Source of the DNA: Anthostomella pinea
Taxonomy: Eukaryota > Ascomycota > Sordariomycetes > Xylariales > Xylariaceae
Reading direction: 5' to 3'
Assembly: GCA_963556695.1 (NCBI GenBank)
Contig: CAUWAG010000018.1
Location: 682,001 to 746,000 of the forward strand
Length of the DNA stretch: 64,000 nucleotides
In this document: positions 35,351 through 47,122 of the stretch, piece after piece
Position numbering within the stretch: position 1 is the stretch's first letter
Layout of the letters: each line of letters opens with the position of its first letter
Notes under the pieces: model-generated
What the model was told of the DNA's origin: nothing
Seen by the model: the letters and a program-made list of their open reading frames with translations, nothing else
Database searches by the model: none
Made by a program: the position numbers and the translations under genes

Positions 35351-35587
35351 TGACAAAAGTCTCCGCCCGAGCCCGCGTATAAACCAAGACACCCCATGTT
35401 CAAAATATTATAGTAAAATGACCTTGAGGTCTATGAACAAGCTATCTTCAATGTGTCATTTACAAGCGAATTTAAACCATGGTCTACTAATACCGTTAAT
35501 GCGGTACTATTTTGCTTTATTTTATTATTTAAAGCTAAATGTAGGGTGTTTTGATGTAAATCTAGGGTCGGGCGGAGACTTTTGTCA
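35351..35587. mobile_element. MITE-like element, about 237 bp, 20-bp perfect inverted ends
   Basis: TGACAAAAGTCTCCGCCCGA at 35351-35370 is repeated exactly in inverse orientation at 35568-35587. Counting the element as 35352-35586 leaves a 4-bp ACCT duplication on both sides. The interior is AT-rich and has no coding capacity. Confidence 0.7.
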
Positions 35588-36318
35588 CCTTAGTGTATCA
35601 TACTGACGCGTCTGCGGCACAATATGAATCCCACCTCCTAGTGGATGAAATCCCTCAAGCTACCTACCTTACTGTGTAGTTCTATCACATTCGTCCCGTT
35701 GAGCTCAGCACCTCAGGCTCGGCAGGCTCAGGCATGCCATTTGCTCCTGGAATCCTGATCCAGCCAATCGCTACCCAGGCCGGTACACCAATTCGACCCG
35801 GGCTCGTGCAGCTCGCGAGAGAGAGGGAAGAGGACACATTAGCGCCCGCGGAGGGGTGCCCTCGCTGGCGTGGCGTGCCGCGTGAGAATATCCATCCATT
35901 AACCACTGGTGAATGATGGATCTGGCCTTCACCGGTTCCGACTGAGCGAATCGCTGGGCATAACCGGGAAGCCCCATTACTCCATGTCTTGTCCTTGGCA
36001 TCAGCACCTTGATGCTCCAGACCTCCACTGCCGTCGCCCCCATACGAAAGTACACTTCGTCATGCAACATCGCGCTGTATGCCTAGAGTAAGGCAGATTC
36101 CTATGCTACGCGTCGAGAGAGCTCAGCAAGTGTTAGAGAGACCGAGAGACTCACAGCCCCCAAAGTGCCTAGTCAGGATCTACCCGTTTGTAGATGCAAG
36201 TTGCCATGCTGCATACACAAGTTGTATACAACCTGCAGACAACTTGCAGACAAGCTTATGGTCCATGGAAAAACCAAACCTCACCACCTTCCCCTCTTCT
36301 GCAAAGTTGCCGAGGGTT

Positions 36319-36385
36319 GATACACTTTGTCTCAGTCGGTAGCACTCAGATTCAGATCTGACACCCCGTTCGAGCCTTGTCTGAC
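36319..36385 (+). other. Decayed tRNA-like sequence
   Basis: CTCAGTCGGTAG (D-loop-like), TCAGATTCAGATCTGA (anticodon-arm-like hairpin) and GTTCGAGCC (T-loop-like) occur in tRNA order over about 65 bp. The acceptor stem does not pair and the anticodon loop is too short, so this is a relic at best. Confidence 0.35.
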
Positions 36386-38241
36386 CAGTAACACCAACAC
36401 CAAGGTGATGGCCCAACCTGAGCACATCTTGCTTCGTGGTTCCGTGACTGTGCTCGTGTGCGCAGCCACTCTGTCAACACGACAACACGGCACTTATAGG
36501 CGATTTCAGGACCCCATCTTGGCCCTAGACAAAACAAAACGAGACATGCATGAGGCTATACATGAGCCTCATGGTATTCACTTCGGAATCTCACTGTTTG
36601 AACATAGCCCCTATGTGACCTACGGCTCTACACTGCATAGAGGGGGGTTATAAGTCAAAGCCCAACTTTATCCCAGTACGGATACTCACCTCTGCTGTCA
36701 TGAAGCTCCCCGGCGGTACTGCACCTGATCTACGCGACGTATCTGATGAGAGGTGTTACACTACACCTGCCAGCAAGCTCTCGCGGGGTCAGTCGTCTCA
36801 CGCAACTCCTCAATTCCATCGCAGCCCCTCAATTCCCTCCCCTTCCAGGCGTCGAAGCACGCTGTCACAGGGAGCCTGGCCTCATGGCCACAAACCCGGT
36901 TCTTCCACGTCGATCTGTGCAGGCCCGACAGGAAGGACATCACGACATGCAAACTCCCGGATCGGTGTGGCCGGTCTTCGCCGCCCAACTTACCGACTGT
37001 CTGGTAACGTACGGATAGCGTTTGCAGTCTACCCTACCCAACCCGCCCCGTCGATTCTGAGATATGACGATCTTGATTGCTTTATGTTCATGGCCCTCTT
37101 AACGTAGCATTTGCACATTTGATAGTCGACAATGCCTTGCCTCAGCCCGTCCGCTACTGTGACTGTCATGGCCATACTGACATCAACATCAGATGGGGGT
37201 TCATAGACGAACATCGGTACCGTATCTGAAGGAGCAAGACTAAATACACATATGTACACATACCCAGCTCCATACCGTGTAGCCTCTTTCCAGAACCCAA
37301 GATTTTCAACCAAATACTCTGCACTCGTGTCGCACCCCCCGACCCCAAGTAGAATGCTAATAACGGTAGCCATACTCCCAAACCCCAGCCAACCTGTATA
37401 TTCACTGCCCGTATGCACGCATCAAAACGCCCAACCACGCACTTCTCTCCAGCACCATGCCCGGGGATTCTCAGTCATCCCGATCACTCCATGCCGGAAG
37501 CCCGTCGACCCCTCATCTCTCGGGGAACTCCATCAGTCCTTTCCAGGGGAGGTGCTGCCCTCAGATCGTCATTGCGCACCTGAATAGCTACAGTCAGGCA
37601 ACTTCCAGTATAGAAGTTGCTTTCCCGGCAGGAAACGAGGTGGGAATGGGCCGGGTAATTATAATCAATGTTGAATTATACTTAGTGAAATAATATTGTT
37701 CGTGCTGGTTTGATGCCGCGGTTCAGCCCTCAAGGCTGAAGTTGCAATAGACTCCCTGATTACCTCTTACCTACTACTCCGGTACACAGGCATAGAGCTT
37801 ATGTACATAAGGCGCGGGCGGTGTCATAGTTACATAGCAACGTACGTCCGCCGCGCCCTCGTCGCCGCTATCAATAAACATGGAAGAGGAGATTAAAAAG
37901 CCTAAAAGATAGAGGTACTAGGTCAAATACGTCCAGCACTGCCACATGGGAAGCAAGTGACTGAAAACTTCGCTCAAAGTCGTGATTGATCAGCGCACAG
38001 TTTCAAGTGCGTTGCATTGATATATTAATCGTCATCAACGGAAAGTATACTACATTTGCGCGTATCTTCCACTGGACATGCCTTCCAACAGGAAGAAGCT
38101 ATCTCGCGGTGGTCGTCTAGCTTGCGACGTCCTACCACAACACACATCATGCCACTAGCTATCCAGGGGTCCAACAGGATACGGAGAACTCTCTTGGCAT
38201 GACGGACCCTTAGTCGAAACCTCGTCATCCCACGGCCACAT

Positions 38242-40845
38242 CTAATTGGGCGGGATTTGATTCAGCAGGTTCCATATGGTATCACTCCCGAATTCACCGC
38301 CAAATTGCCAAGGGACCTCTTCCTGGCCGGGAGCCACAGTATGCAAGGCCGGCATTCCGCCCGTCACTAGTGCCGGAGAAGTGGCCGGCGCGGGTTCAGA
38401 CCAACCTCCTGTGGAGGCCCCAGATCCGGCTCCCCCAAAGATACCTGTCAGGTCGTTATAAGCCAGGTCTCCCATGGGATACATCGGCATTATCGAACTG
38501 AAATCGAAGTTGGGCGGTAATGACCATTCCTGGTTCGAAAGTATGTTGTTTTGGTTATCCGTACCAGACGCGGGTGTGAGGCCGGTACTGGGGCTAATGG
38601 GGTTGGTCTGCTCTGTAACCGGCGTGGGCATTATCGATGAAGAACCTGACGCGGAAGCGAGGCTGGGCTGATGGGATGAAGAAAACCCGGACTGGGAACT
38701 TGGTGTTTGTGTATCAGACCCAGCCGCTTCCGTTTCACTGCTTTTGGCACAAGTGGTTTCTGGCGCCGCGGATGGGTGGCTCAGGAAACCATTGCTAACT
38801 GCCTTTTTGAAGCGGATCCAGATCGCATGCAACACACCCAATGCGGCTTGTGCCAGGCGATTACGACGCGCCATGGTCTCGAAGCGCTCCACCGCCCATT
38901 GGAAGTGCTGGCGTGTTTTCGACAGGAGTTCTGGATGCTCCTTAGGAAACAGAATGTAGATAGACGCTATCATGACTATCGCATCGAAAGTGCCAAAGAA
39001 CAGGGCAAATGTCCTGTGCTGCGCTGGCTGGAGCACAGCAAACTGCTGCCTTTGTGATTCCAACATCTGTATACTGGCCAAAAGGGCCTCGCGCCTGCTG
39101 TCGGGGCGAGTGAATACATACGGACGATGTAAGGCCATCATATTGAAAGCAGGGATTTGTGGCAGATTTGGTCGTACAACAGGTAGCCACCAGCATTCAG
39201 GTAGGTGATCGAATCGAGTGTCGGGGTTCTCGAGACGAAAAGGCGGTGGCGTCCGCGCTTGCAGATCCAGAATGTCCTGGTGAATTTTCTCAACCTTGGA
39301 GAAGTCCTTGGGGAAGGGGCCTTCTTTCTCCAAGTCAATGATGTCTCGTAAAGGTCTCATGACTTCGAATGCCCATAAAGCCCGTGTCAAGGGGGTCGGC
39401 GGGTCGTTCTCGGTACGCGGTACCAGAGGCACCCTTTTTGGGTTCCTGGGAATGATGGCATCCAGCGGCGGGCTTCGATTCATCGGACGGAAGTCCACGC
39501 TTGTTGGTCTCCCCAACACGGCTCCTGTATGCAAGTCCCAGGTCAGTAGTATCTGCCATATCGTCCGCCGGTGCTGTGCCATCCACATCTTCTCTAGGAC
39601 TTCTTCAGTCGAATCATCCGCAGTCGGTTGAGGGTCCATCTGATCCCGGTGCAGACCGATCTCTTGCGCATCCCGTATACAGGTTCCCACCTGATGCCAC
39701 TGCCACAGTATTAGATATACGTGCCTAATGTCGCGTGTTTAAATTGTACTCACAGCCTCGGTCACCCTAGTGTATGAAAACATCCCTGGTTAGTCACCGT
39801 ACCCTATGTCTCTGGAATCGCCTAACAGAATTACTTACTGCCGAGAAGTTAGCAGAAGGTTCAAGTGTATTTCAGAACCGGGGACTTGGGGTCTAGAATA
39901 GGGATGTTTTTATACATGCCATTCCCGTGTACTTAAGGTAGGCAGCTCTGACCCAACCTGCCAAGACGGTGATTATGGACATCTGGCGCTTCCCCAAAAG
40001 TGACAGTATAGCGTTGCCGGACTCGCTATAATCATAAGCCAAATCATCAAACGTCATCTGGCTTGTGTACTTCAACGACTCGAACGTCGGGCCTGAGCCA
40101 TCTGGAAGGTACAGAAGAGATGAAGCTAGCATCTGGAACAGGAGCGCCGGGAACGCCCTGAGCATTGGATCTAAAGCCTGCGGGCCCGATCTCGACAAAG
40201 TCTGGAAGGGCAAGTTGTACCATAGGTCCATGAGTGCTCGGAAGAGCGGTTCATCGACGCCGAAGTATTGCCAATTGATATCGTGGAAATATATATTGGC
40301 CAGCTTGTCGATATATTCCCTTGCCGGCAGCTGGCGAATCAACGTCTTGTACCGCTCACATAGACCGAACCCGTCGTCGATATTGCCCTCGCCTGGCATG
40401 CCTGCCAGTGGCTCTCCAGCGCCTTCTATTCTTCGCAATATGCCGAGAGTTGAGACGCCATTGTGAGAGTAGCCGAAATCCGCAGCCTTGACAGGTACGG
40501 CCGGGTCAGAGGCCTCCGGTGGGCGATCCTGGCCAGAGCTATTTGACGAGTCTCGTCGGTCGACTTTCGGAACCGGTGTGCCTGTCTCATAGTGACAGGC
40601 TGATGACTTATTTCGCGTTTGGCAGTTCGTACATGGCATCTGTCGGTCGCACTGCGATTGGGAGACATTTATCAGCAAAGCGTGGAGTTGGGAGTGATGA
40701 GGGCGCAAACCTTCTGCTTGCGCCGGTGGCATTCTGTGCAGCTTATGACGATGCGCCTTCGTTTACGAGGCGGCGCCTTAGTACCGTCTGATATCGCAAT
40801 GTTCTGAGGCGGTGGCGCGATCTCTGTCCCGTCCGGGCCTGACAT
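38242..40845 (-). CDS. Zn2Cys6 fungal-specific transcription factor, 4 exons
   Basis: Exons 40845-40711, 40651-39916, 39785-39754 and 39699-38242 give 786 residues. Intron 1 splits the zinc cluster (CTECHRRKQK, then CDRQMPCTNCQTRNKSSAC): C-x2-C-x6-C-x5-C-x2-C-x8-C, preceded by the basic PRKRRR. The fungal transcription-factor domain contains VGTCIRDAQEIGLHRDQMD, RRTIWQILLTWDLHTGAVLGRP and WWLPVVRPNLPQIPAFNMMALHRP in sequence order. The C-terminal 200 residues are Ser/Pro/Gly-rich. Intron 2 (130 nt) is needed to bridge a stop; it ends at ctaaccag and makes a 32-nt microexon. Targets are unknown, and no adjacent cluster suggests one. Confidence 0.85.
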
Positions 40846-42231
40846 GATGGATGTACAACTCGACACGGGCGGCAACTGATGTGACCCGTCAGAGCGGTAT
40901 GCTGGTGAAATGGAATTCGATTCAATCGCGTGGAAGGGATGTGTCGAAGAATTGTGCGGAAAAGGATATGAGCGTGGACGCAAAAGACACCTCAGCTTGC
41001 CACTATCGCCAACTCGCACTACATGGTACGATGGCGCTGAAGGCGTTGAAGGTGTAGATGGATGGACCCCTCACCTCTCAAGCAAACTGTTAGGTGTTTC
41101 CAACACTGCAATGACGATTCACGCATTATTAGGGACGTTGCCCGTTGCGAATTAGTCAAGTTCGTTAGCTCCACTAGCGTCACCGGGGTAATCTCGCTAT
41201 CACCGTTGACTCCGGGGTGAACCACACATACCGCCTTTTCCAAGCAAACCTTTAATCTGCATCACGGACCACCTATTTGCCAAGCCAGACAATCACACCA
41301 AAGATCCTTATCGTGTTGACGATAGATCTACGTGCGACGAGGTTCCCCGGATTCTGAAGCCAATAAGGATGGTAGAAGTCTGGCTTGGCGAACAGGTGGT
41401 CCGTGATTCAGATTAAAGGTTTGCCTGGAAAAGGCGGTATCCATTCTGTATCCATCTGTATCCATTCTGACATCCATGTGACAGGGCTGACACAAATGGC
41501 AGCTTGCTACTTTGGTCCCATGATTACTCTTTGAAGCTCATGAGCTCGGCAATGCCGTGACTATAAGGAGACACTGAAGGGATTGGCCATGAGACGCCCG
41601 ACTCACGTGGCTTTTTCCAATGCCGACCCACCCATTCATGCAACCCCCTTCTCTGGTCTTTGTCCTGGCAAAGAGTTGTGGCCTGAGGGTCATCATAGGT
41701 GCACTCTAGACCTGTTATCAAATCAAGGTCTTGTCGCCAGCAAGTGACAGCAAGTACTTATCTAACACAATGGTTACAGGACAATGTCAGTGCCTTCTTA
41801 ATTTAGCTTCAGCCTCAATAATCATTGAAATATACCCAAGTCATCAGCTTATCGCTGGGATACCAGAACACCCTTTCCTCCAAAGTCTTCGTACACCCCT
41901 GGTTTGGCAACCAAAGGGTGTATTCATCGGAAGAGGAACAATGGTTCTAAACCAAGCATGAAAGCAGGCTTATTAGATTAAACCTGCTTATTCTAGGGTG
42001 CTTATTTCATTGATATCGATGCACTATTAGAATCTAAGAACTGATGGAGGCATGCCGGACGGAGACTTATGAGGGCTGAGTGTACCGTTTAACTGTAGTA
42101 CGATGTGCCTACTTTAGGCGACGGCATTTCACGGTTCAACTTAACGAGTCTATGGCATTCGTAAATTAGGAGAGTATCTTCATTCAACTGTTATACACTT
42201 ATCATACGAGCAGTTCGACTACGTACCAGCT
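40846..42231. other. Intergenic upstream of the Zn2Cys6 gene, with a MITE-like element
   Basis: About 1.4 kb. It contains the element at 41232-41437 and, just after it, short imperfect repeats of tatccattctg (41438-41470). No gene is supported. Confidence 0.6.
41232..41437. mobile_element. MITE-like element, 206 bp, about 60-bp inverted ends, TA duplication
   Basis: The left arm begins CCGCCTTTTCCAAGCAAACC and the right arm is its reverse complement with about four mismatches over 60 bp. TA flanks both ends (41230-41231 and 41438-41439). The roughly 85-bp centre has no coding capacity. It would fold into a long hairpin if transcribed. Confidence 0.75.
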
Positions 42232-43015
42232 TCAGGACTCTTCTTGACCTACACCCACGGCAGTCCCATCTTCGGCGTGCCTATGCGCGTAGCCCCTCAA
42301 CACAGCCCATTGAGCCGCAGGCAGCTCAGAGAACCTCACCACAACCGCAGAGTTGTTCGCCGTGCGGTCCCTCAGGCTCTGGTCCGTCTCGATGAGAGAG
42401 GCCGGATCATTCCCCCCGATGGGTTCGAGATGCTCGAAGGTGAAGCTTCGCCACGTGTTCTCCTCCCAGGAGCAGGCCAACGTCTCCGTGAGCCCCGTGA
42501 AGTCCTCCACTAGGAAGTGCAGGAATGACGAGTGCGAGACGACGATGATACGGCCGTTCTCACCCGCGTCCCGCGCGAAGTCTCGGATGAAATGGCGTGC
42601 GCACCTCGCCCTCTGCTCCACCGCGGCCGCATCTGCGTCGTACTGCGTCCCGGGTCCTTTGAGATACCAGTCTATAGTGACCTGGAACGTCTCGACCTTT
42701 TTGCCAAACTCTTCAATAATATCATCCAGCTCCGAGCCAACGTTCTCCGGTTCTTGGCCAATGGGCTGCAGCTCCGGTAGTAGGATTACCCTTTTCCCGT
42801 TCGGCCTGGCCCCCCCCAATGTCGGAGAAGGAAAACTGACAGGTCTCGATGGACCCTCGCATGGGCGAGATGATGGCTTTTGTTACCTGATCGTAGTGAT
42901 TGAGGTACTGTATCCCGTAAATACCGCATTGATCCAGTCCGTGGCTTGTCAGTGGACCATCTCTTCGACCAGCGACGTTCGGAGCCGAGCGAAAGATGTC
43001 GATGGTTGGAGCCAT
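42232..43015 (-). pseudogene. Broken histidine phosphatase (phosphoglycerate mutase-like) gene
   Basis: The reading frame starts at 43015 (MAPTIDIFRSAPNVAG) and runs to a run of eight G near 42812-42819, where the family continues in another frame (ARPNGKRVILLPELQPIGQE, then IIVVSHSSFLHFLVEDFTGL) to 42232. One base fewer in the G run would join the halves, giving about 260 residues. The catalytic motif is also changed: the family has R-H-G/A after the first strand, here R-S-A, so the phospho-accepting histidine is missing. The second histidine (VSHSS) is kept. Two independent defects argue for a pseudogene, though a sequencing slip in G8 cannot be excluded. Confidence 0.65.
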
Positions 43016-43034
43016 GATTGATGGTTGATTTGAA

Positions 43035-43090
43035 GATTAGTGTACCTACTTGTTAGTATGAAGATGAGTGTACTTACCTGTTAGTATGAA
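43035..43090. repeat. 28-bp tandem duplication
   Basis: Two head-to-tail copies ending ttagtatgaa, with four differences, directly upstream of the broken phosphatase start codon. Confidence 0.8.
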
Positions 43091-45076
43091 AGGTATTCTG
43101 AATGGTTGGTTGGTTTGTCCTGATTCAAATTCATGAACATAATGTCTCATGCCAACCTATATATACATCAACTCGCGAAACCTCGATGCCATCATCGTCA
43201 TTGTTTTCCAAAGATAAAAGAAGGACGTTCGGGAGTGACTTTTTGGTATATCAACAAATGTCAAGAAAAGTTATTTATCTTGAAAAAGCCGTCATGAACA
43301 ATTGATGACTGGATAAAAAAGATATTTTTGTGAACTGTCGGGAACAATAGCATAGTTGTTGTTGTCCTTTGATAAACACTTTGTGTGTACATTTTCGACT
43401 CTCCTATTGCCCCTTATGGGCGTGTTTCAGGGGCGGATTTCCTCTTCTAGCCTGTGTCAAGAGCCCTTGCTCCCGAGATACGCATTCCGACTCTTTGGGT
43501 TAGGCGATTCGAAAGTAAGCACATAATAACTAGCTACTCCCTTTGAGAAACAAAGATAGTTGGTGTCTCCAAGGCCTCTGGGCATCTCAGGTTTCACCAA
43601 ATCTGCGAGATCGTCCGCTGACGATGAACTATCGTGGCTATTCCATTGTCATGCAGCCTGGGACGAATCGCAAGACCTTACCTGAGCTGGTGGAGAGATG
43701 TGCAGAAACTCCTGCGACGCTGGGAGGATACGTTACTAACTGGATCTACTGGTATGACGATTCCGAGTATCGATAGCCTGACTCTGCGATACAGGGCAAG
43801 AAATAGGCGTATGGGTTCAATTGTTTGTTTGTTTGTTTGTTTTGTATTTAACGTGGGGGGTAGCTCCTCAGTAGTGCAAACCACGCCTCCCAGAGCCATT
43901 GCATCGCAAGGTTGTAGAGGTGTCAAATTAGATACATTCAGATCCGCGCACGAGCCTATCCTCGCTGTAGCGGTACCAATCTGGAGTGTTCAGATGGTTT
44001 TAGTCAATACCCAAGCACGATTCCGTCAGAAAAACCTCCTGCCTAGTGACAGAGCGACCCAGTGAACCTCAGTTCTCTGGTGTACATATCGTTCCAGTAG
44101 CCGTTCGATATATGTCGCATTGGTGGGTGGAGTAGGTATTATGGGTTCAATTAATTCCGACCACGAGGCGACGTTCGCGGGTGAAGTTCCCCACAAAAGG
44201 GGCGACTGATAACCAGGGGCCAAAGAACATTCTCGCGACGCTGAGTCTAAAATATAATTGTGAGCATGCTTAGTAGGAGACACGTATTCTTAGGCACGAG
44301 TGAGCTAATTTAATCAACTATATATGCAAGCTGAGTACATGCTTACTGATAGAGGACCCAACGGTAACATATACAGATGCGTGACCACGACAGGCCACAC
44401 CAGCACAAAAGCTTCTAACTCGGAGCTGGTTGACTGGAGAATTCCAAGTGAAGCTGTAGACCTCACTGAGTCCATTTCAAAGTCGTGTTTTTTGACGACC
44501 CTTGTCCCCTGGAGTATGGGCGAGCGCGTACAAAGCTGTGATACACCAGTAGCTCCGCAGCCAGCCAACAACACCAACAACCAACTTATCTTTGCCCGAC
44601 GCAGTCATGCCGGATTTATTTTATTATCAAGCTCTTCGACCACAACGGAAGAGCCAAACGCAGCTGCCCTGGAATACATGAATAAGCAGAGCCCGTGCTG
44701 TACGCAGAGTCTAGCATAATAAAACGACACAAATTATCTCCATCTACAAAAACCTTATTCTTGCCCAAAACAGTCATGCCAGCTATTCAGCCTGTAACTC
44801 TTGACTCATCAACAGGAGTACTATGTAGGAAACATATCCCATACTATTACCCACCCGTTCGACGAAATGGTCAAATAGGTATATCCACAGCTAGCACCTG
44901 CCCAACATCCACCGACCCCCTGAAAGCAGGAGCGAATGTTCCAAACACCAACACAAGCAACCCGCACCTTCCGCCGAGATCCAGTGTCATCCCTCTTAGC
45001 CCATCCCAGCCCATCCATCCCATCCCAAGCACCCAAACGCAGCCGCTTGCAAGGTCACCTTAAACCAGCAAACACA
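43091..45076. other. Intergenic, 2 kb, no supported gene
   Basis: AT-richer than the surrounding DNA. It holds a (TTTG) run at 43821-43844. The phrase atgggttcaatt occurs twice (43811 and 44139). Short open frames such as 43543-43776 (+) have no recognisable family. Confidence 0.5.
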
Positions 45077-45745
45077 ATGCCCCAACCATCCCCCACCCCA
45101 GACGACCCCTCCGACCTCGCCACGAACCCAAACTTCGACCTCACCAACCCCCTCACATCCCACTCCCTAATCCTCAGCATCCCAATCAGCCAACTTTACC
45201 TCTGCGCCCTGCGAAACGACCACAACGAAGGCGACGAGGCCGGCGAGCCGCCAACCAACCACTGGACGCTCTGCCTCGAGACCGCGCCCACATCATGCGT
45301 CATGCTCGACATGGTCCCCGGCGACGGCAGCGACGGCCGGCGCGGCAAGATCGAGGTCTCGGCCCTGAACCAGGAATACGACGGTGAGGACTCCAGACCG
45401 TACTCAGACGAGACGCTGCGCGCGTTCTCTTTCCCCGTCCTCCGGAACACGACCGCCCGCGAAATCATGGAGTTCATCGTTGCAAAGGGCCGGGACGCAT
45501 TCACGTTCTCGCCCGAGTGGGAGGGCTGCCGGTTCTGGCTTTCGGTGGTGATGGCGGACTTGGAGGCCGAGGGGCTGGTCGAGAAGGGGGCGGGAGACGA
45601 GGCGAAGCGGGTGTTGATGCTGTACTGGCGGAATCCCGAGGGGTCTGAGCCCCGGGTTATGCGGGAGGGAACATTCAGGGGCGCGGAAGGGGATAGCGGG
45701 GAACATTCAGAGGGGTGGGAGACGATTGATGACACTGAGTTGTGA
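45077..45745 (+). CDS. DUF7770-type conserved fungal protein
   Basis: Single exon, 222 residues from the ATG at 45077 (context acaATGC); an in-frame ATG at 44936 would add a Pro/Ser-rich leader that looks untranslated. The core runs NHWTLCLETAPTSCVMLDM, then LRNTTAREIMEFIVAKGRD, FSPEWEGCRFWLSVVMADLE and VLMLYWRNPEG. This is the pattern of the small fungal DUF7770 proteins, whose function is not known. No signal peptide or membrane segment. The C-terminus is acidic. The domain name rests on my memory of the family and should be confirmed. Confidence 0.7.
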   Translation: MPQPSPTPDDPSDLATNPNFDLTNPLTSHSLILSIPISQLYLCALRNDHNEGDEAGEPPTNHWTLCLETAPTSCVMLDMVPGDGSDGRRGKIEVSALNQEYDGEDSRPYSDETLRAFSFPVLRNTTAREIMEFIVAKGRDAFTFSPEWEGCRFWLSVVMADLEAEGLVEKGAGDEAKRVLMLYWRNPEGSEPRVMREGTFRGAEGDSGEHSEGWETIDDTEL

Positions 45746-45985
45746 CGGGATCCTTTCCGCTCCTTACTAATCATTGTGTTTGGTATTGGTATCGATAACT
45801 CTTGGCTTTTACTCTGCTTATCCATAACTGATATCAATGCCTGCTAAGATGCCCGTTTTATGCCTTGATGCCGGGACTTACTACCTCGTTCAACCCAGGA
45901 GTCCCAGGCCCCGAGTCGCTCGTGTCCAGACCCGAACTCGAGATGAACCAACCCATGCCGTGCCGAGACCTTCGGCCCACCGTCA

Positions 45986-47122
45986 TTATTGCTTCCCTAT
46001 CCGTTTGAGGTACGCCTTCCACGCTCTCCGTCGGTACCGTTCGGCTTCCGCCATGGGAGAGCCCGCCCTGAATATGCCCCGTCCGACAATGATAATGTCG
46101 CTGCCGCTCAGACCCACGAGCTTCGTCGGTGAATTATATTGCTGGCCCAGCCCGTCACCCGCAACGACGCCATCGTCCTCTTCTCCCTCGGGAGGTAATT
46201 GGCAGCCGGGCGTCATTGAGAGAAAGTCGTCTGACGGTTCGCTGTTCAAGGTGCCTTGCGAGATGAAGCCCATAACGAAATCCTTGTTTTCTCTAGCTGC
46301 TTCCTGGCAGGCTTTCGTGTAATCTGGCGTCATGAAATTGCCCTCGGTCGACATCTGTGCCAGTATCAGAAGTCCACGCTCCCAGGGAGGCTCCTCGATC
46401 CCTGCACCCGCCGAGGACTCCTCGCCTTCGGCTATAGCGTTGGAGAAGCGTGGCGAGTCGACCGGCTCGAACGATTGCGTCAAGGTAGTGATGGATACGA
46501 TGCTTCCCTTTCTTCCATTTTGTTGGTGGTGGTGAGGTGGCGCTGGGGGGTCCATGGGCGCGAGTTGGTGCTCCTCGTCTTCATCATCTGCATTATCGTC
46601 GAAAGAGTCAGACATCGGGGTCCCCACGCTGACGGACGTCTTCACTTCATAGTTGACGCGCGACCGCCACCGCTTGGCCGCTTCCGAGAGGGCAGTAACC
46701 CCTGCCTTGCCCGGCACCATGTTGATATTTACGATGTGAGCCCAGTCGATGATGCGAGCGGTGCCCGCCGTGTATTGCGCCTGAACCGTGCTGCCAATGT
46801 CGCCGAATTTGCGGTCCTCGAAGATCAGGAACCCATGCTTCCTCGCAAGTGCATTCAGCTTCGCGCCCGTTCCGGTCTTGGGACGGTAGTCCCACCCGGC
46901 AACAAGGTCATAATGTGTCTTAAGTAGGATGATGGACGGGCCGATGTCGTCGGCCAATTGAAGAAGTTCGCGGGCGTTTGTGACATCGGCACTCAGACAT
47001 AGATTTGACTTCTTCAGTTCCATCAAGCGCAGGAGGTAATTGGACAGCGGATGCGAGGCATTGTTGGCTCTCTCGGCGAAGCTTGCCTTGAAGGTGGGAT
47101 GGCGATCGTGGGTGGCGCTCAT
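45986..47122 (-). CDS. pyr4: Orotidine 5'-phosphate decarboxylase
   Basis: Single exon, 378 residues from the ATG of [19 protein letters not shown]. The catalytic motif is [10 protein letters not shown], preceded by [11 protein letters not shown] and followed by [14 protein letters not shown]. The C-terminal part has [23 protein letters not shown] and IIIVGRGIF. Between the two halves lies an insertion of about 100 residues rich in Asp, Glu, His and Ser, characteristic of the pyr4 type of filamentous ascomycetes. The enzyme converts OMP to UMP, the last step of pyrimidine synthesis, in the cytoplasm. The region just upstream (47280-47330) is a CT-rich tract on the coding strand, built of GAGGCAGAG-type repeats on the plus strand, common in fungal promoters. 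Confidence 0.96.
   Translation of the reverse strand: MSATHDRHPTFKASFAERANNASHPLSNYLLRLMELKKSNLCLSADVTNARELLQLADDIGPSIILLKTHYDLVAGWDYRPKTGTGAKLNALARKHGFLIFEDRKFGDIGSTVQAQYTAGTARIIDWAHIVNINMVPGKAGVTALSEAAKRWRSRVNYEVKTSVSVGTPMSDSFDDNADDEDEEHQLAPMDPPAPPHHHQQNGRKGSIVSITTLTQSFEPVDSPRFSNAIAEGEESSAGAGIEEPPWERGLLILAQMSTEGNFMTPDYTKACQEAARENKDFVMGFISQGTLNSEPSDDFLSMTPGCQLPPEGEEDDGVVAGDGLGQQYNSPTKLVGLSGSDIIIVGRGIFRAGSPMAEAERYRRRAWKAYLKRIGKQ

Larger units (their letters stand above)
34310..38241. other. Gene-poor region of 3.9 kb
   Basis: No gene can be supported here on either strand; open frames are short, overlapping and without family signals. It holds a heptamer repeat (34920), a MITE-like element (35351) and a decayed tRNA-like sequence (36319). 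The stretch around 35400-35560 is AT-rich. Confidence 0.6.

Noticed and set aside
36700..37107. Plus-strand frame of 135 codons
   Set aside because: Low-complexity Pro/Ser/Arg composition, overlapping open frames in the other phases, no motif.
35340..37700. Possible gene cluster or retroelement in the gene-poor stretch
   Set aside because: No reverse transcriptase, integrase, transposase or LTR-like direct repeats were seen; only a small inverted-repeat element is supported.
39893..39930. Apparent premature stop in the second Zn2Cys6 gene
   Set aside because: A GT-AG intron (39915-39786) with a downstream microexon restores the frame into VTEAWHQVGTCIRDAQE, so the gene is intact.
43543..43776. 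Short plus-strand frame (77 codons) with a protein-like composition
   Set aside because: No homologous family recognised, no splice partner, and the region is otherwise non-coding.
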